Shown: positions 24,032 to 33,439 of the stretch, in pieces
Layout of the letters: each line of letters starts with the position of its first letter
Position numbering within the stretch: position 1 is the first letter of the stretch
Assembly (NCBI GenBank): GCA_937873395.1
Contig: CALMYH010000030.1
Span: forward strand, 1 to 64,000
Source: an uncultured Burkholderiales bacterium
GTDB taxonomy: Bacteria; Pseudomonadota; Gammaproteobacteria; Burkholderiales; Burkholderiaceae_C
Length of the DNA: 64,000 bases
Reading direction: 5' to 3'
The notes under the pieces: generated by a model
What the model saw: the letters and a program-made list of their open reading frames with translations, nothing else
Database searches by the model: none
What the model was told of the DNA's origin: nothing
Translations under genes and position numbers: made by a program

Positions 24032-24718
24032 ATGAAGATACTGATCGTTGAAGACGAACCCAAGACGGGTGACTACCTTCGCCAGGGCTTGCGCGAAGCA
24101 GGGTTTGTTGTGGATCTGGTGGCCAATGGCACAGACGGGCTTCATCTCGCACAGGACGGTGAGCACGATCTCGTGATCCTGGATGTGATGCTGCCGGGAC
24201 TCGATGTTTGGCAGGTCCTCATGAATTTGCGCAGCCGCGGACAGCAGATGCCGGTGTTGTTCCTGACGGCGCGTGACCAGGTGGAGGACCGTGTCAAGGG
24301 GCTGGAGCTGGGTGCCGACGACTACCTGGTCAAGCCCTTCTCTTTTGCGGAGTTGCTGGCACGTGTGCGCACCATCCTGCGACGTGGCCGCTCAGGCATA
24401 GAGGCCACCACACTGGTTGTCGCTGACCTGGAGCTTGATCTCCTGCGGCGACGCGCCAGCCGGGGCGGCAAACGCATTGACCTGACCGCCAAGGAATTCG
24501 GCCTGCTGGAACTTCTGATGCGCCGTCGGGGGGAGGTCTTGCCGCGCACGCTGATCGCGTCCCAGGTCTGGGACATGAATTTCGACAGTGACACCAATGT
24601 GATCGAGGTGGCCATGCGGCGCCTGCGCAACAAGGTGGATGACCCTTTCGAACCACGCCTGATCCAGACCGTTCGCGGCATGGGGTATGTGCTTGAGGTC
24701 CCGGAGGGTCCACGCTGA
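24032..24718 (+). CDS. cusR: Heavy-metal response regulator, CusR/CopR type
   Basis: A 228-residue OmpR-family regulator. The receiver domain (1-115) has acidic Glu7-Asp8, phospho-acceptor Asp51 ([10 protein letters not shown]), Thr near 79 (FLTARD) and Lys near 101 (LVKPF). The winged-helix DNA-binding domain (about 125-223) ends with [15 protein letters not shown] and [12 protein letters not shown], as in CusR, CopR and IrlR. The usual PGLDGWQ is PGLDVWQ here. The gene is joined to the sensor by a TGATG overlap at 24718. With the three dyads in this window it probably controls the cus, ATPase and oxidase operons. Confidence 0.92.
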   Translation: MKILIVEDEPKTGDYLRQGLREAGFVVDLVANGTDGLHLAQDGEHDLVILDVMLPGLDVWQVLMNLRSRGQQMPVLFLTARDQVEDRVKGLELGADDYLVKPFSFAELLARVRTILRRGRSGIEATTLVVADLELDLLRRRASRGGKRIDLTAKEFGLLELLMRRRGEVLPRTLIASQVWDMNFDSDTNVIEVAMRRLRNKVDDPFEPRLIQTVRGMGYVLEVPEGPR

Positions 24719-26109
24719 TGCTGGGTCGCCTTTCCCTGACCACACGCCTGACTGCCTTCTACACCCTGGTGTCGGCTGCGGTGCTTGTCGGCATGGGGTT
24801 CCTGGTGTCGTACGCAACCGGGCGGCACTTCGTCGAACTCGACAGAGACTACCTGCTTGACAAGATTGGACTGGTTCAGCAGATCGTCAGGGAGGCGCCT
24901 TCGCGCGAGGTGCTGTCCGCACGGCTTGACGAACTGATGGACAGCCACCATGGGCTGTTGATCGGGCTTTGGTTGGTCGATGAGTCGATATATGGACAGG
25001 GTGATCAGCAGTTTCCCGTCCGCCTACCCGATGCGGGTCTTGACGCGGAGCCCGTGAACTGGAACCTGGGTCGTCAGACCCTGAGGGGCCTGTCGGCAAG
25101 CATTGATGCTCCTTCACGCTCGCCCCAGGGTGGCGTGGACCAGCCCATGCGACTGAGCATTGCCGTCGACACCGGTCACCACGCACATTTCATGAAAGTC
25201 CTGCGGCAGACCCTGACGCTTTATCTGCTGGGGGCGATCCTGGTGAGCGGTCTGCTGGGCTGGTGGGCTGCTCGTCGCGGACTGGCACCTCTTCGGATCA
25301 TGAAGGAACGAGCCTTGACAGTCACGGCGCAGAAGCTGGACCAGCGCATGCCGGTTGATGCCGTTCCTGCGGAGTTCGCGGACCTTGCACAAAGCCTGAA
25401 CACCATGTTGGACCGTCTGCAGTCGGCGTTTGTTCGTCTGCAGGATTTCTCCAGCGACCTGGCCCACGAGCTGCGGACCCCCATCAACAACCTGTTGACC
25501 CAGACCCAGGTATCGCTGGCCCAGAAACGGGAGGCGAGCGCCTACCAGGACGTCCTTGCATCCAACGCGGAAGAGTTTCAGCGTCTGGCCCGCATGGTGT
25601 CCGACATGCTGTTCCTGGCAAAAACTGAGAATGGCATTGAGCTTCCCCATCGTGAGTCGATTTCCTTGCATGAGGAAACGCAAGCGCTGTTCGAGTTCTA
25701 TGAAGCTGTGGCGGAGGACAAACAAGTTCGTCTGATGGTGATTGGTGAAGCCCGGGTCATAGGTGACCGGCTGATGATCCGGCGAGCCATTGGCAATTTG
25801 CTCTCCAATGCGCTCAGACATTCGCCTTCGGAGGCTGACGTCGTGGTGACGATTGAGACCGGAGACGAAATGACAAGGCTGTGTCTGAGCAACTGTGGAC
25901 CGGGTATCCCACCGGACGTGCTGCCGCGGTTGTTTGATCGCTTCTTTCGGGTGGACAAGTCGCGCAGCCATCCGCACTCCGACGGGACAGGCCTTGGCCT
26001 GTCGATCACACAGGCCATCATGGCGGCACACGGTGGCTCGGTGTCAGCCACCTCCGAGGACGGATCGACCTCCTTTTGCCTCGCGTTTCCCCGCACGGAT
26101 CTCGCCTGA
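24718..26109 (+). CDS. cusS: Heavy-metal sensor histidine kinase, CusS type
   Basis: A 463-residue inner-membrane kinase: helix 1 (about 15-35), a periplasmic sensor domain of about 125 residues with several His (HHGLLIG, TGHHAHF), helix 2 (about 165-185), HAMP (ARRGLAPLRIMKERA), HisKA with phospho-His in DLAHELRTPINNLL, N box (IGNLLSNALRHS), G1 (LSNCGPGIPPD), F box (FDRFFRVDKSR) and G2 (GTGLGLSITQAI). This is the layout of CusS-type copper/silver sensors. It overlaps cusR by one base and converges with cueR. Confidence 0.92.
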   Translation: MLGRLSLTTRLTAFYTLVSAAVLVGMGFLVSYATGRHFVELDRDYLLDKIGLVQQIVREAPSREVLSARLDELMDSHHGLLIGLWLVDESIYGQGDQQFPVRLPDAGLDAEPVNWNLGRQTLRGLSASIDAPSRSPQGGVDQPMRLSIAVDTGHHAHFMKVLRQTLTLYLLGAILVSGLLGWWAARRGLAPLRIMKERALTVTAQKLDQRMPVDAVPAEFADLAQSLNTMLDRLQSAFVRLQDFSSDLAHELRTPINNLLTQTQVSLAQKREASAYQDVLASNAEEFQRLARMVSDMLFLAKTENGIELPHRESISLHEETQALFEFYEAVAEDKQVRLMVIGEARVIGDRLMIRRAIGNLLSNALRHSPSEADVVVTIETGDEMTRLCLSNCGPGIPPDVLPRLFDRFFRVDKSRSHPHSDGTGLGLSITQAIMAAHGGSVSATSEDGSTSFCLAFPRTDLA

Positions 26110-26218
26110 TGCCAGATCGTCACCGCAGATCCTTCGCATTGACAGCGCGCCTTTGGCTGGTGACTGCAGGCATGACGCTCGTCTGAGCGGCCGACAATTC
26201 TGCGTCTGCGTGAACCCA

Positions 26219-26779
26219 TCAGAGATGGACTTGGGGCGTCTTCACTCCGCGCATCCAGGCCATCAGGTCGACATGCCCGGAGGGTGGGGCTGGTGAGGGC
26301 GTGCGCGATTTCTGGTGTTCAAGTCCAGGTCGGCGCCTGGGCTTTACAAAGCGCGCTTCATGACGCGGCACTTGTTGACTCTCGGAGGCCAGGTTGTCCA
26401 GGATCGCGCAATCGGAGTGATCGTCACCCGCGCAGGCCTGGACCAGCTCCTCCAGTCCGGCCTTCATTTCCACAATTTCTCTCAGCTTTTCCTCCAGGTC
26501 GGCCAGATGGCGCAGGGCAATGTCTTTGACCTGCCGGCTTGACCGGTGGGTGTCGCCCCATTGACCGATCAGGTCGGCAATCTGCGGCATGGAGAAGCCC
26601 AGGCGCCGGGACTGCCGGATGAAGCGCAGGACCGACACATCACGCTCTCCATACAGGCGATACCCCGCGTCGCTTCGTTGGGCCTGCGGCAGCAAGCCTG
26701 TCTGCTCATAGTGACGAATCATCTTGGGTGATACGCCAGCTGCTCTGGCAGCCTGGCCAATGTTCATGAGCTGGGACAT
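26219..26779 (-). CDS. cueR: CueR-type Cu(I)-responsive MerR-family activator with extended C terminus
   Basis: A 186-residue protein: MerR winged helix-turn-helix (MNIGQAARAAGVSPKMIRHYE, residues 5-25), a long dimer helix (about 80-112) and a metal loop with Cys116 and Cys124 (ACAGDDHSDC). The eight-residue spacing equals that of the E. coli CueR Cu(I) ligands Cys112/Cys120. The protein continues about 56 residues past the usual end with a basic/proline-rich tail. The start at 26779 has AAGGAG at 8 nt; the longer open frame begins inside the operator and is rejected. CueR activates copA- and copZ-type promoters with long spacers. Confidence 0.88.
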   Translation of the reverse strand: MSQLMNIGQAARAAGVSPKMIRHYEQTGLLPQAQRSDAGYRLYGERDVSVLRFIRQSRRLGFSMPQIADLIGQWGDTHRSSRQVKDIALRHLADLEEKLREIVEMKAGLEELVQACAGDDHSDCAILDNLASESQQVPRHEARFVKPRRRPGLEHQKSRTPSPAPPSGHVDLMAWMRGVKTPQVHL

Positions 26780-26830
26780 GGAAGCGCTCCTTGCAACACA
26801 AGAGAAGGCACGGTGGTGCAGAAATGTGTT

Positions 26831-26849
26831 CCTTGCCACCGTGTCAAGG
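26831..26849 (-). promoter_or_regulatory. CueR-type operator/promoter of cueR
   Basis: The + strand reads CCTTGCCACCGTGTCAAGG, a dyad with CCTTG/CAAGG ends. On the minus strand the arrangement is TTGACC, 19 nt, CACATT, the long-spacer geometry of MerR-family promoters. It lies 52 bp before cueR and just after copZ, so cueR appears to have its own autoregulated promoter. Confidence 0.65.
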
Positions 26850-26883
26850 TCAAGAAACCATGGCTTGGGTATGGTCTCCGCCC

Positions 26884-27075
26884 TCAGGCGGGTGGGTAGC
26901 CGGCGTCGGTCAGGGCTTCGGCCAGCAAGTCGCGATCTTCATTGCTTCGCACGCTGACCTTGCGGGCTGGCAGATCCACCTGGATCTTGCAATCCGGATC
27001 GGCCAGGTGCAGCGCCTTTCCGACCACGCCAGCGCAATGACCGCATGTCATGTCGGGCAACTGAAACTCATGCAT
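26884..27075 (-). CDS. copZ: Copper chaperone, CopZ-like HMA protein
   Basis: A 63-residue heavy-metal-associated domain protein: MHEFQLPDMTCGHCAGVVGKAL with the GMTCxxC-type site written as DMTCGHC, the usual beta-alpha-beta-beta-alpha-beta length, and a C-terminal AEALTDAGYPPA. It binds Cu(I) in the cytoplasm and hands it to CopA or CueR. The ATG at 27075 is preferred; an upstream in-frame start at 27153 would run through the promoter. It is transcribed away from copA, from a shared regulatory region. Confidence 0.9.
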   Translation of the reverse strand: MHEFQLPDMTCGHCAGVVGKALHLADPDCKIQVDLPARKVSVRSNEDRDLLAEALTDAGYPPA

Positions 27076-27115
27076 GTCGTACTCCTTGAAAAGTTGAGGA
27101 GTTTTGAGTCTCAAG

Positions 27116-27138
27116 CTTGTCACAGCGGCAATGTCAAG
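27116..27138 (-). promoter_or_regulatory. CueR-type operator/promoter of copZ
   Basis: On the minus strand TTGACA is followed by a 19 nt spacer and GAGACT, with a CTTGAC.../...GACAAG dyad in the spacer region. Sequence and geometry match the site at 26831. It lies 41 bp before the copZ start. Confidence 0.6.
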
Positions 27139-27163
27139 AACTGGCAAATTCAATCAGACGTCG

Positions 27164-27187
27164 CTTGACCTTGCCACTGCGTCAAGT
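27164..27187 (+). promoter_or_regulatory. CueR-type operator/promoter of copA
   Basis: The + strand has CCTTGCCACTGCGTCAAGT at 27169-27187, nearly identical with the cueR-promoter site (CCTTGCCACCGTGTCAAGG). TTGACC at 27166 is followed by a 19 nt spacer and AAGAGT. It stands 44 bp before the copA GTG start. Confidence 0.68.
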
Positions 27188-27230
27188 CCAAGAGTTCCGG
27201 ACACCAACCCACCATTTGAAGGAAGTTTCC

Positions 27231-29447
27231 GTGAACACACTTGCCACCACTGAGGCGCAGCCAGACAGCCGCACCGACATCGAATTCAATCTGTCCATCC
27301 AGGGCATGACCTGTGCCTCCTGCGTGGGGCGCATTGAGAAGGCCCTGAAGGCCGTGCCCGGGGTCCAGGATGTCACCGTCAACCTCGCAATCGAAAGCGC
27401 TTCCGTCATAGCGGCGCCGCAGGTGACGCGGCCGGCGCTGGTCCTCGCCGTGGAGGGGGCTGGCTATCAAGTTGCGGAGGCGCAAGGCGCTGATGGAAGC
27501 CGTTCACCCGGTCGCACTGAACCCTGGTGGCCAGTGGCACTGTCGGTCGCCCTGACATTGCCGCTGGTCATGCCCATGGTGGGCATGTTGCTCGACAAAG
27601 AATGGTCGATTGCCGGCTGGATCCAGTTGCTCCTGGCGACGCCGGTTCAGTTTTGGCTGGGCGCACGCTTCTATCGTGCCGGCTGGAAAGCGCTGCGAGC
27701 GGGAACCGGCAACATGGACCTGCTGGTCGCGTTGGGCACCTCTGCTGGCTACGGACTGAGCCTCTACCTGCTGCTCAGACATGCTGCGCACGGTACGCCA
27801 CACCTGTATTTCGAGGCCTCTGCAGTGATCATCACCCTGGTGTTGCTGGGCAAGTGGTTGGAGGCCCGCGCCAAGCGCCAGACCACGGCGGCGATCCAAG
27901 CGCTCAACGCCTTGCGACCGGAAATCGCGCGTGTGCGCACGCCCTCGGGTGATGTCGACATGACACTGACGCAAGTCAAGGTAGGCGATCTTGTCGTCGT
28001 CCGACCTGGCGAGCGGGTTCCCGTGGACGGCGTCGTCAGCCAGGGTGCCAGTGAAGTGGACGAATCCCTGATCACAGGGGAAAGCCTGCCGGTGGCCAAA
28101 CTCCCTGGCGACATGGTTACAGGTGGTGCCGTCAATGGCGAGGGCCTGCTGCTGATCCAGACCACCGCCATTGGTGCCGAGTCCACCCTATCGCGCATAG
28201 TGCGCATGGTGGAGTCGGCCCAGGCAAAGAAGGCGCCCATCCAGCGCATGGTGGACAAGGTCAGCGCAGTGTTTGTGCCCGTTGTGATGGGACTGGCGCT
28301 GACCACCATGTTGGGTTGGGGACTTCTGACCGGCAACTGGGAGCAAGCAATCCTGAACGCTGTGGCCGTGCTGGTGATCGCATGCCCCTGCGCGCTCGGG
28401 CTGGCAACGCCCGCGGCGATCATGACAGGCACAGGGGTTGCGGCGCGTCGAGGCATCCTCATCAAGGATGCCGAGGCGCTGGAAATTGCCCACAAAATCA
28501 ACACCGTCGCCTTCGACAAGACCGGTACGCTCACCCAGGGCAAGCCGACCCTGGTGGCACTTGAGGCCATGGCTGGACAAGAGGGTCAACTGCTGCCATT
28601 TGCTGCCGCCATCCAGAATGGCAGTGAACATCCTCTGGCCAAGGCTGTTCTGGACATGGCGCGAGAAAGGGCGGTTACTGTGCCTGCAGCACATGCTGTC
28701 ACTGCCATCGCTGGGCGGGGCATGTCGGCACAGGTGAAGGGGCGCGATCTGCGCCTGGGAAGTACGCGGTATATGAATGAGCTGAACGTCGACATCTCAC
28801 CCATTGCCGCAGTGTCCAAGATGCTGCAGGAGCAAGGCCGTACCGTATCGTGGTTGGCCGACATGACCGACGGTCCCCGATTGATGGGCCTTCTGGCCTT
28901 TGGTGATGAACTCAAGCCTACAGCTGCGCAGGCCATTCGACAGCTGAAGGCGCTGGGCATCCAGACCGTGCTGGTGACAGGCGACAACCAGGGTAGTGCC
29001 CAGGCGGTGGGTCGGGCGTTGGGTCTTGACCGCATCCGGTCAGAAGTCCTGCCGTCAGACAAGGCCGACATCGTGGCCGAGATTCGCCATGGTGGCGAGC
29101 GCGTGGCCATGGTGGGTGACGGTATCAATGATGCACCGGCACTGGCCGCTGCCGATGTGGGGATGGCCATGTCAACCGGTACAGACGTGGCCATGCACGC
29201 AGCGGGCATCACCCTCATGCGAGGTGATCCGGCGTTGATCGCAGATGCCATCGACATCTCGCGAAGAACCTACGCAAAAATCCGCCAGAACCTGTTCTGG
29301 GCCTTTGCGTACAACGTGATCGGCATTCCTCTAGCCGCACTGGGCATGCTCAATCCGATGGTGGCCGGCGCCGCCATGGCCCTGAGCAGCATCAGCGTGA
29401 TCTCCAACACCTTGCTGCTACGGCGTTGGCGCTCCAGCGATAACTGA
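27231..29447 (+). CDS. copA: Copper-exporting P1B-type ATPase with intact HMA domain
   Basis: A 738-residue P-type ATPase with one N-terminal heavy-metal domain (GMTCASC at residues 25-31), membrane helices, TGES, CPC in [33 protein letters not shown] and [14 protein letters not shown]. This is the Cu(I) exporter type (TC 3.A.3.5). The GTG at 27231 is preferred: GAAGGAAG precedes it, and the open frame further upstream passes through the CueR box. It diverges from copZ and is expected to be CueR-controlled. It differs from the ATPase at 15420, which has a damaged HMA site and probably belongs to the CusR group. Confidence 0.93.
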   Translation: MNTLATTEAQPDSRTDIEFNLSIQGMTCASCVGRIEKALKAVPGVQDVTVNLAIESASVIAAPQVTRPALVLAVEGAGYQVAEAQGADGSRSPGRTEPWWPVALSVALTLPLVMPMVGMLLDKEWSIAGWIQLLLATPVQFWLGARFYRAGWKALRAGTGNMDLLVALGTSAGYGLSLYLLLRHAAHGTPHLYFEASAVIITLVLLGKWLEARAKRQTTAAIQALNALRPEIARVRTPSGDVDMTLTQVKVGDLVVVRPGERVPVDGVVSQGASEVDESLITGESLPVAKLPGDMVTGGAVNGEGLLLIQTTAIGAESTLSRIVRMVESAQAKKAPIQRMVDKVSAVFVPVVMGLALTTMLGWGLLTGNWEQAILNAVAVLVIACPCALGLATPAAIMTGTGVAARRGILIKDAEALEIAHKINTVAFDKTGTLTQGKPTLVALEAMAGQEGQLLPFAAAIQNGSEHPLAKAVLDMARERAVTVPAAHAVTAIAGRGMSAQVKGRDLRLGSTRYMNELNVDISPIAAVSKMLQEQGRTVSWLADMTDGPRLMGLLAFGDELKPTAAQAIRQLKALGIQTVLVTGDNQGSAQAVGRALGLDRIRSEVLPSDKADIVAEIRHGGERVAMVGDGINDAPALAAADVGMAMSTGTDVAMHAAGITLMRGDPALIADAIDISRRTYAKIRQNLFWAFAYNVIGIPLAALGMLNPMVAGAAMALSSISVISNTLLLRRWRSSDN

Positions 29448-29498
29448 CTGCGAACCGTAAAGTACTTTAGTCTTTTGCGCCAAAAAAAGCACCCCGAC

Positions 29499-29522
29499 GC
29501 GGTTGCGAATGACCGCAACCGC
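29499..29522. terminator. Perfect 8 bp hairpin after copA
   Basis: GCGGTTGC and GCAACCGC form a perfect stem around an 8 nt loop (GAATGACC), 52 bp after the copA stop. A run of seven A lies just before the stem on the + strand, giving a U-run after the stem for minus-strand transcription. It may be a terminator for antisense read-through from the right, or a weak one for copA. Confidence 0.5.
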
Positions 29523-29750
29523 TGCTCACTTACCCCCCGGTTGGAGATGTCGGCTTAAGGGCTGGTAGCACCCGATAGGCATCGGCCATCAAACTACCGG
29601 TGTCGCTGCACAACAGCCGTAGACATCCGCGCCGGGCACCCTCGCTCCCATCCCCTGAAGAGGTGATTCGCCCCACCCCCAAGCGGCGTACAAATCGCCC
29701 ATGGCGCCGGGGTCTGCGCTCGCAGGCAGCGTCTGTGCAAAGGGGTGACC

Positions 29751-32018
29751 GTGAGCCAACGTTCCGCTTCCAAGACCTCCAAGGCCAAGGCGACCAAAGG
29801 CAAGGCCGCAGCAACCAAGGCGGCCACCAAATCCAAAGCCCCCGCCAAGGCCGCTGCCAAGACCCAGCGCGCGGGCAAGACCGCGAGCAAGAGCAAGAAC
29901 ACCAGCCTCAGCGCTTTCGGCCACCGTTTCGACGCGCGGCCCGACCGGCTGGACTTTCGCGATCTGGTCTACGAGCCGCCGCTGCGTTCGCTGCCGGCGG
30001 TGTTTCCGACGGCGGCCCACCTGTCTGAAGCCGTGCCGTCCTACGTGGCGTCCAATCTGGTGCTGGACCAGGGGCGGGAGGGGGCGTGCACCGGCTTCGG
30101 GCTGGCGGCGGTGGTGAACTACCTGCTGTGGCTGCGCGAGCTGGAGCAGCCGGGGCAGCACCAGCCGGTGCGGGTGAGCCCGCACATGTTCTACGAGCTG
30201 GCCCGGCGTTACGACGAGTGGGACGGCGAGGACTACGAGGGCTCGTCCTGCCGCGGCGCGCTCAAGGGCTTTCACAAGCACGGGGTCTGCCAGGAGGTCT
30301 ACTGGCCCAAAAGCGGGGCCGGCGCGCGCGCCGAGACCGAGTGGGATGTGGACGCGCTGCGGCGCCCGCTGGGGGTGTACTACCGCATCGACAAGAACTC
30401 GGTGGTGGACATGCAGGCGGCCATTGCCCAGATTGGCGCCATTTACGTCAGCGCGCAGGTGCACAACGGCTGGAACACGGTGCCCCACTCGACGCACGCG
30501 CCCACTTCGCACGACGAGGCGGAGCTGCCGACCATTCCCGAGCGCAACCGGGGCGAGCTGGGCGGCCACGCGTTTGCGCTGGTGGGCTACAACGAGCGCG
30601 GCTTCATCGTGCAGAACTCCTGGGGCGAGCGCTGGGGCGCGGCCGGCTTTGCGGTCATGCCCTACAGCGACTGGGTCATGTACGGCACCGACGCCTGGGC
30701 GCTGGCGCTGGGGGTGCCGCAGCGGCACGACGAAGCGTCTGCAGCCCGCATTGCGGCGCAGCGCTGGCCGCAGCGCAGCGGCCGCTCGGTGGGGTATGCC
30801 GGGCGCCCGGGCAAGAGCCCGGACAACCCGCTGGACGACCCGTGGCCGATCGACCGCGAGTTCGACCACAAGCCCTACCAGCCCTGGTCCACCGCCCGGG
30901 CCTACGAACACACGCTGGTGACCGGCAACAACGGGCATGTGGTCATCACCGACTTCACCGCCGGGGTGGACGGCAACGTGGCGGCCTTTGTGCAGGCGCA
31001 GGTGGACCGGGCGCTGGTCTTCTTCAAGACCCGGCCGCAGGCGCATTTGATGGTCTACGCCCACGGCGGCCTGAACAGCGAGACCGAGGCGATCGACCGC
31101 ATCCGGGTGCTGGCGCCGTACTTCGAGGCCAACGGCATCTACCCGTTCTTTCTGACCTGGCGCACCGGCCCGCTGGAGACGCTGGTGCACATTCTGGAAG
31201 ACCGGCTGCGCGAGGCCTTTGGCGTGGACGACGAGCGCGCCCGGGGCATTCTGCAGCGGCTGGGCGAGGCGCGCGACCGCGGGGTGGAAGCCATTGCCAG
31301 CAAGGCTTTCAAGGGGCTGTGGGGCGAGATGAAGCAGAACGCGCGCCGCGGTGAGCTCAAGGGGCGGGGCAGCGACCAGTTGGCGCGGGCCCTGGCCAGT
31401 CTGGCGGCCCGTCAGGGCCAGCTGGGCCAGCCGCTGCAACTGCACCTGGTGGGGCACTCGGCGGGTGCCATCGTGCTGGGCCACCTGGTGGACCGGCTGG
31501 CGGCGCAGGCGGTGCAGGCCAGCAGCTGCTCGCTCTATGCGCCGGCCTGCACGGTGGACTTTGCCAACGACAAGTACCTGGGCGTGGGTGCGAACGTGAT
31601 CACCCCCGACCGGCTGCACCTGCACTACCTGACCGACCGGCAGGAAAAGGACGACGACCTGGCCCAGGTCGGGCCCATCACGCTGTATGGCAAGTCGCTG
31701 CTCTACCTGGTGAGCCGGGCGCTGGAGGACGTGCGCAAGATGCCGCTGCTGGGCATGGAGCGCGCGCACGACCCGGCCCACTTCAACGAAGACCAGTGGG
31801 CGCGCAGCCAGCTGGCCGCGCTGGCGCGCTGGCAGGCCGCGTTTCCGGCCGCCAACCGCCACCCGGTGCCCACGCCCTACATCCCCGTCAACAAGCTGGG
31901 CAAGACCGAGCAGGCCACCCACGGCTCGTTCGACAACAACATCGACGTCATTGCTGAGACCATCCGCCGCATCGGCGGGAAGGCCCCGGTCAAGCCGATC
32001 GAGTGGCTGGATTACTGA
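29751..32018 (+). CDS. Papain-like (C1) protease fused to an alpha/beta hydrolase, with Lys/Ala-rich N-terminal tail
   Basis: A 755-residue protein in three parts. Residues 1 to about 50 are Lys/Ala/Thr-rich (KAKATKGKAAATKAATKSKA), like a histone H1-type tail. Residues about 55-320 form a C1 peptidase with Gln107, Cys113 (LDQGREGACTGFGLA), His273 (GGHAFALVGYN) and Asn289 (VQNSWGERWG), the order of the papain triad. Residues about 390-660 look like an alpha/beta hydrolase: AHGGLNSE near 438, which could form the oxyanion hole, and LHLVGHSAGAIVLGH with nucleophile Ser570. No signal peptide is seen. Either GTG (29745 or 29751) could be the start; 29751 has AAGGGG at better spacing. The substrate is unknown. 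A DUF2252 gene follows on the same strand after 182 bp. Confidence 0.8.
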   Translation: MSQRSASKTSKAKATKGKAAATKAATKSKAPAKAAAKTQRAGKTASKSKNTSLSAFGHRFDARPDRLDFRDLVYEPPLRSLPAVFPTAAHLSEAVPSYVASNLVLDQGREGACTGFGLAAVVNYLLWLRELEQPGQHQPVRVSPHMFYELARRYDEWDGEDYEGSSCRGALKGFHKHGVCQEVYWPKSGAGARAETEWDVDALRRPLGVYYRIDKNSVVDMQAAIAQIGAIYVSAQVHNGWNTVPHSTHAPTSHDEAELPTIPERNRGELGGHAFALVGYNERGFIVQNSWGERWGAAGFAVMPYSDWVMYGTDAWALALGVPQRHDEASAARIAAQRWPQRSGRSVGYAGRPGKSPDNPLDDPWPIDREFDHKPYQPWSTARAYEHTLVTGNNGHVVITDFTAGVDGNVAAFVQAQVDRALVFFKTRPQAHLMVYAHGGLNSETEAIDRIRVLAPYFEANGIYPFFLTWRTGPLETLVHILEDRLREAFGVDDERARGILQRLGEARDRGVEAIASKAFKGLWGEMKQNARRGELKGRGSDQLARALASLAARQGQLGQPLQLHLVGHSAGAIVLGHLVDRLAAQAVQASSCSLYAPACTVDFANDKYLGVGANVITPDRLHLHYLTDRQEKDDDLAQVGPITLYGKSLLYLVSRALEDVRKMPLLGMERAHDPAHFNEDQWARSQLAALARWQAAFPAANRHPVPTPYIPVNKLGKTEQATHGSFDNNIDVIAETIRRIGGKAPVKPIEWLDY

Positions 32019-32200
32019 TGTTCTGACTCGGACCATCAGCCAGGCTTGCCCGTGTGCAAGCGGTGCTTGAGTGAACTCTTGCTCAGCCTGTGCCGTTGGC
32101 CATGTCGGTGCTGAGTGGCTTTGTCATCAAATTTCGCCAGGGTTGGTGGCAACATGAAGCGCGGCCGGGTTGGCCGTGATGCCGCAGAGGGGTAGCCAGC

Positions 32201-33412
32201 ATGGGTGGGCTTGTCCAGCAGATTCTGAAGTTCAACGCCGGGCGCGACCCGGAGCGCGTGGCCATGAAGTACCGCAACATGCGCAGCGGCGCATTCGTGT
32301 TTCTGCGGGCCAGTTGCCACCTGTTCTACCGCGACCTGCCCGATGTGGCCGTGCTGCGCAAGGCCCCGGCGGCCTGGTGCTGCGGCGACCTGCACCTGGA
32401 GAACTTCGGCAGCTACAAGGGCGACAACCGGCTGGTGTATTTCGACATCAACGATTTCGACGAAGGCGTGCTGGCCCCTGCCACCTGGGACGCGGTGCGT
32501 ATGCTGGCCAGCGTGCTGGTGGGCCGCGACAGTCTGCGTGTGGACGAAGCAGGCGCGGTGGCGCTGTGTCGCCGCTTCATCGATGCCTACGCCGAGGCCC
32601 TCGCCGAGGGGCGTGCACGCTGGATCGAACGCGAGACGGCAGAGGACCCGGTGCGTGGCCTGTTGGACAGCCTGCGCGAGCGAAGGCGTGCAGAGTTTCT
32701 GGACCGCCGCACCGTCAAGCGCGGGTCGCGCCGTCGCCTGCGGGTGGACGGACGCAAGGCGCTGGCGGCCACGCCAGAGCAGCATCAGGCGGTGGCGGCG
32801 CTGATCGGGCGATTCAGCGCCGACTGGCCCGACCCCGGTTTTTTCAAGGTGCTGGATGTGGCGCGCCGCATCGCGGGCAACGGCAGCCTGGGGCTGGACC
32901 GCTATGTGTTGCTGGTGCAGGGCAAGGGCAGCCCCGACCGCAACTACCTGCTCGACCTGAAGGAAGCCCCTTCATCGGCCTTGCGCAAGCGCACCCCTTT
33001 GCCGCAGCCGCACTGGCGTTGTGAGGCCGAGCGCATCATCGCGATCCAGTCGCGCATGCAGGCGGTGAGTGCGGCGTTTCTGCATGCGGTGACCCTGGGC
33101 GAGCGGTCCTATGTGCTGCGGGACCTTCAGCCCAGCGAAGACCGCGTGGCCCTGGCCGTGGCCGAGCCCGATGCGGCCCGTGCCGAGCGTCTGGTCATGA
33201 CCATGGGCCGTCTGCTGGCCTGGGCACAGCTGCGCAGCAGCGGCCGACAGGGCTCGGCCACGGCCGACGAGTTGATGGATTTCGGCGGCCGCGAAGGCTG
33301 GCGGAAGAAGCTGATGGAAGCCGCACAGGTGTCGGCCGAGACGGTGCAACGCGATTGGGCGCAGTACTGTGAGGCCTATGACGACGGGCTATTTCCCCGC
33401 GTGCCGGCTTGA
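32201..33412 (+). CDS. DUF2252 family protein
   Basis: A 403-residue soluble protein. GDLHLENFG (residues 62-70) and FDINDFDE (81-88) resemble the catalytic HGDxxxxN and IDxxD segments of aminoglycoside-phosphotransferase-like kinases, and these are the signature segments of DUF2252. The family occurs widely in actinobacteria and proteobacteria; its reaction is not established. The protein is complete at normal family length (about 400-450). It converges with the DUF3047 gene (27 bp). Confidence 0.85.
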   Translation: MGGLVQQILKFNAGRDPERVAMKYRNMRSGAFVFLRASCHLFYRDLPDVAVLRKAPAAWCCGDLHLENFGSYKGDNRLVYFDINDFDEGVLAPATWDAVRMLASVLVGRDSLRVDEAGAVALCRRFIDAYAEALAEGRARWIERETAEDPVRGLLDSLRERRRAEFLDRRTVKRGSRRRLRVDGRKALAATPEQHQAVAALIGRFSADWPDPGFFKVLDVARRIAGNGSLGLDRYVLLVQGKGSPDRNYLLDLKEAPSSALRKRTPLPQPHWRCEAERIIAIQSRMQAVSAAFLHAVTLGERSYVLRDLQPSEDRVALAVAEPDAARAERLVMTMGRLLAWAQLRSSGRQGSATADELMDFGGREGWRKKLMEAAQVSAETVQRDWAQYCEAYDDGLFPRVPA

Positions 33413-33439
33413 AACCGGGACTCACCCGGGTCAGTACCA

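Noticed and set aside
26780..26839. Longer cueR start giving 20 more residues
   Set aside because: It would begin inside the CueR-type promoter, while the ATG at 26779 has AAGGAG at good spacing and starts the MerR domain.
8670..29447. Copper block as an integrated mobile island
   Set aside because: No integrase, transposase, direct repeats or tRNA junction was found at either end; horizontal origin remains possible but is not supported by boundaries.
29589..32036. 815-codon minus-strand frame opposite the protease-hydrolase gene
   Set aside because: Low-complexity translation, no motifs; the plus strand has complete catalytic motifs of two families.
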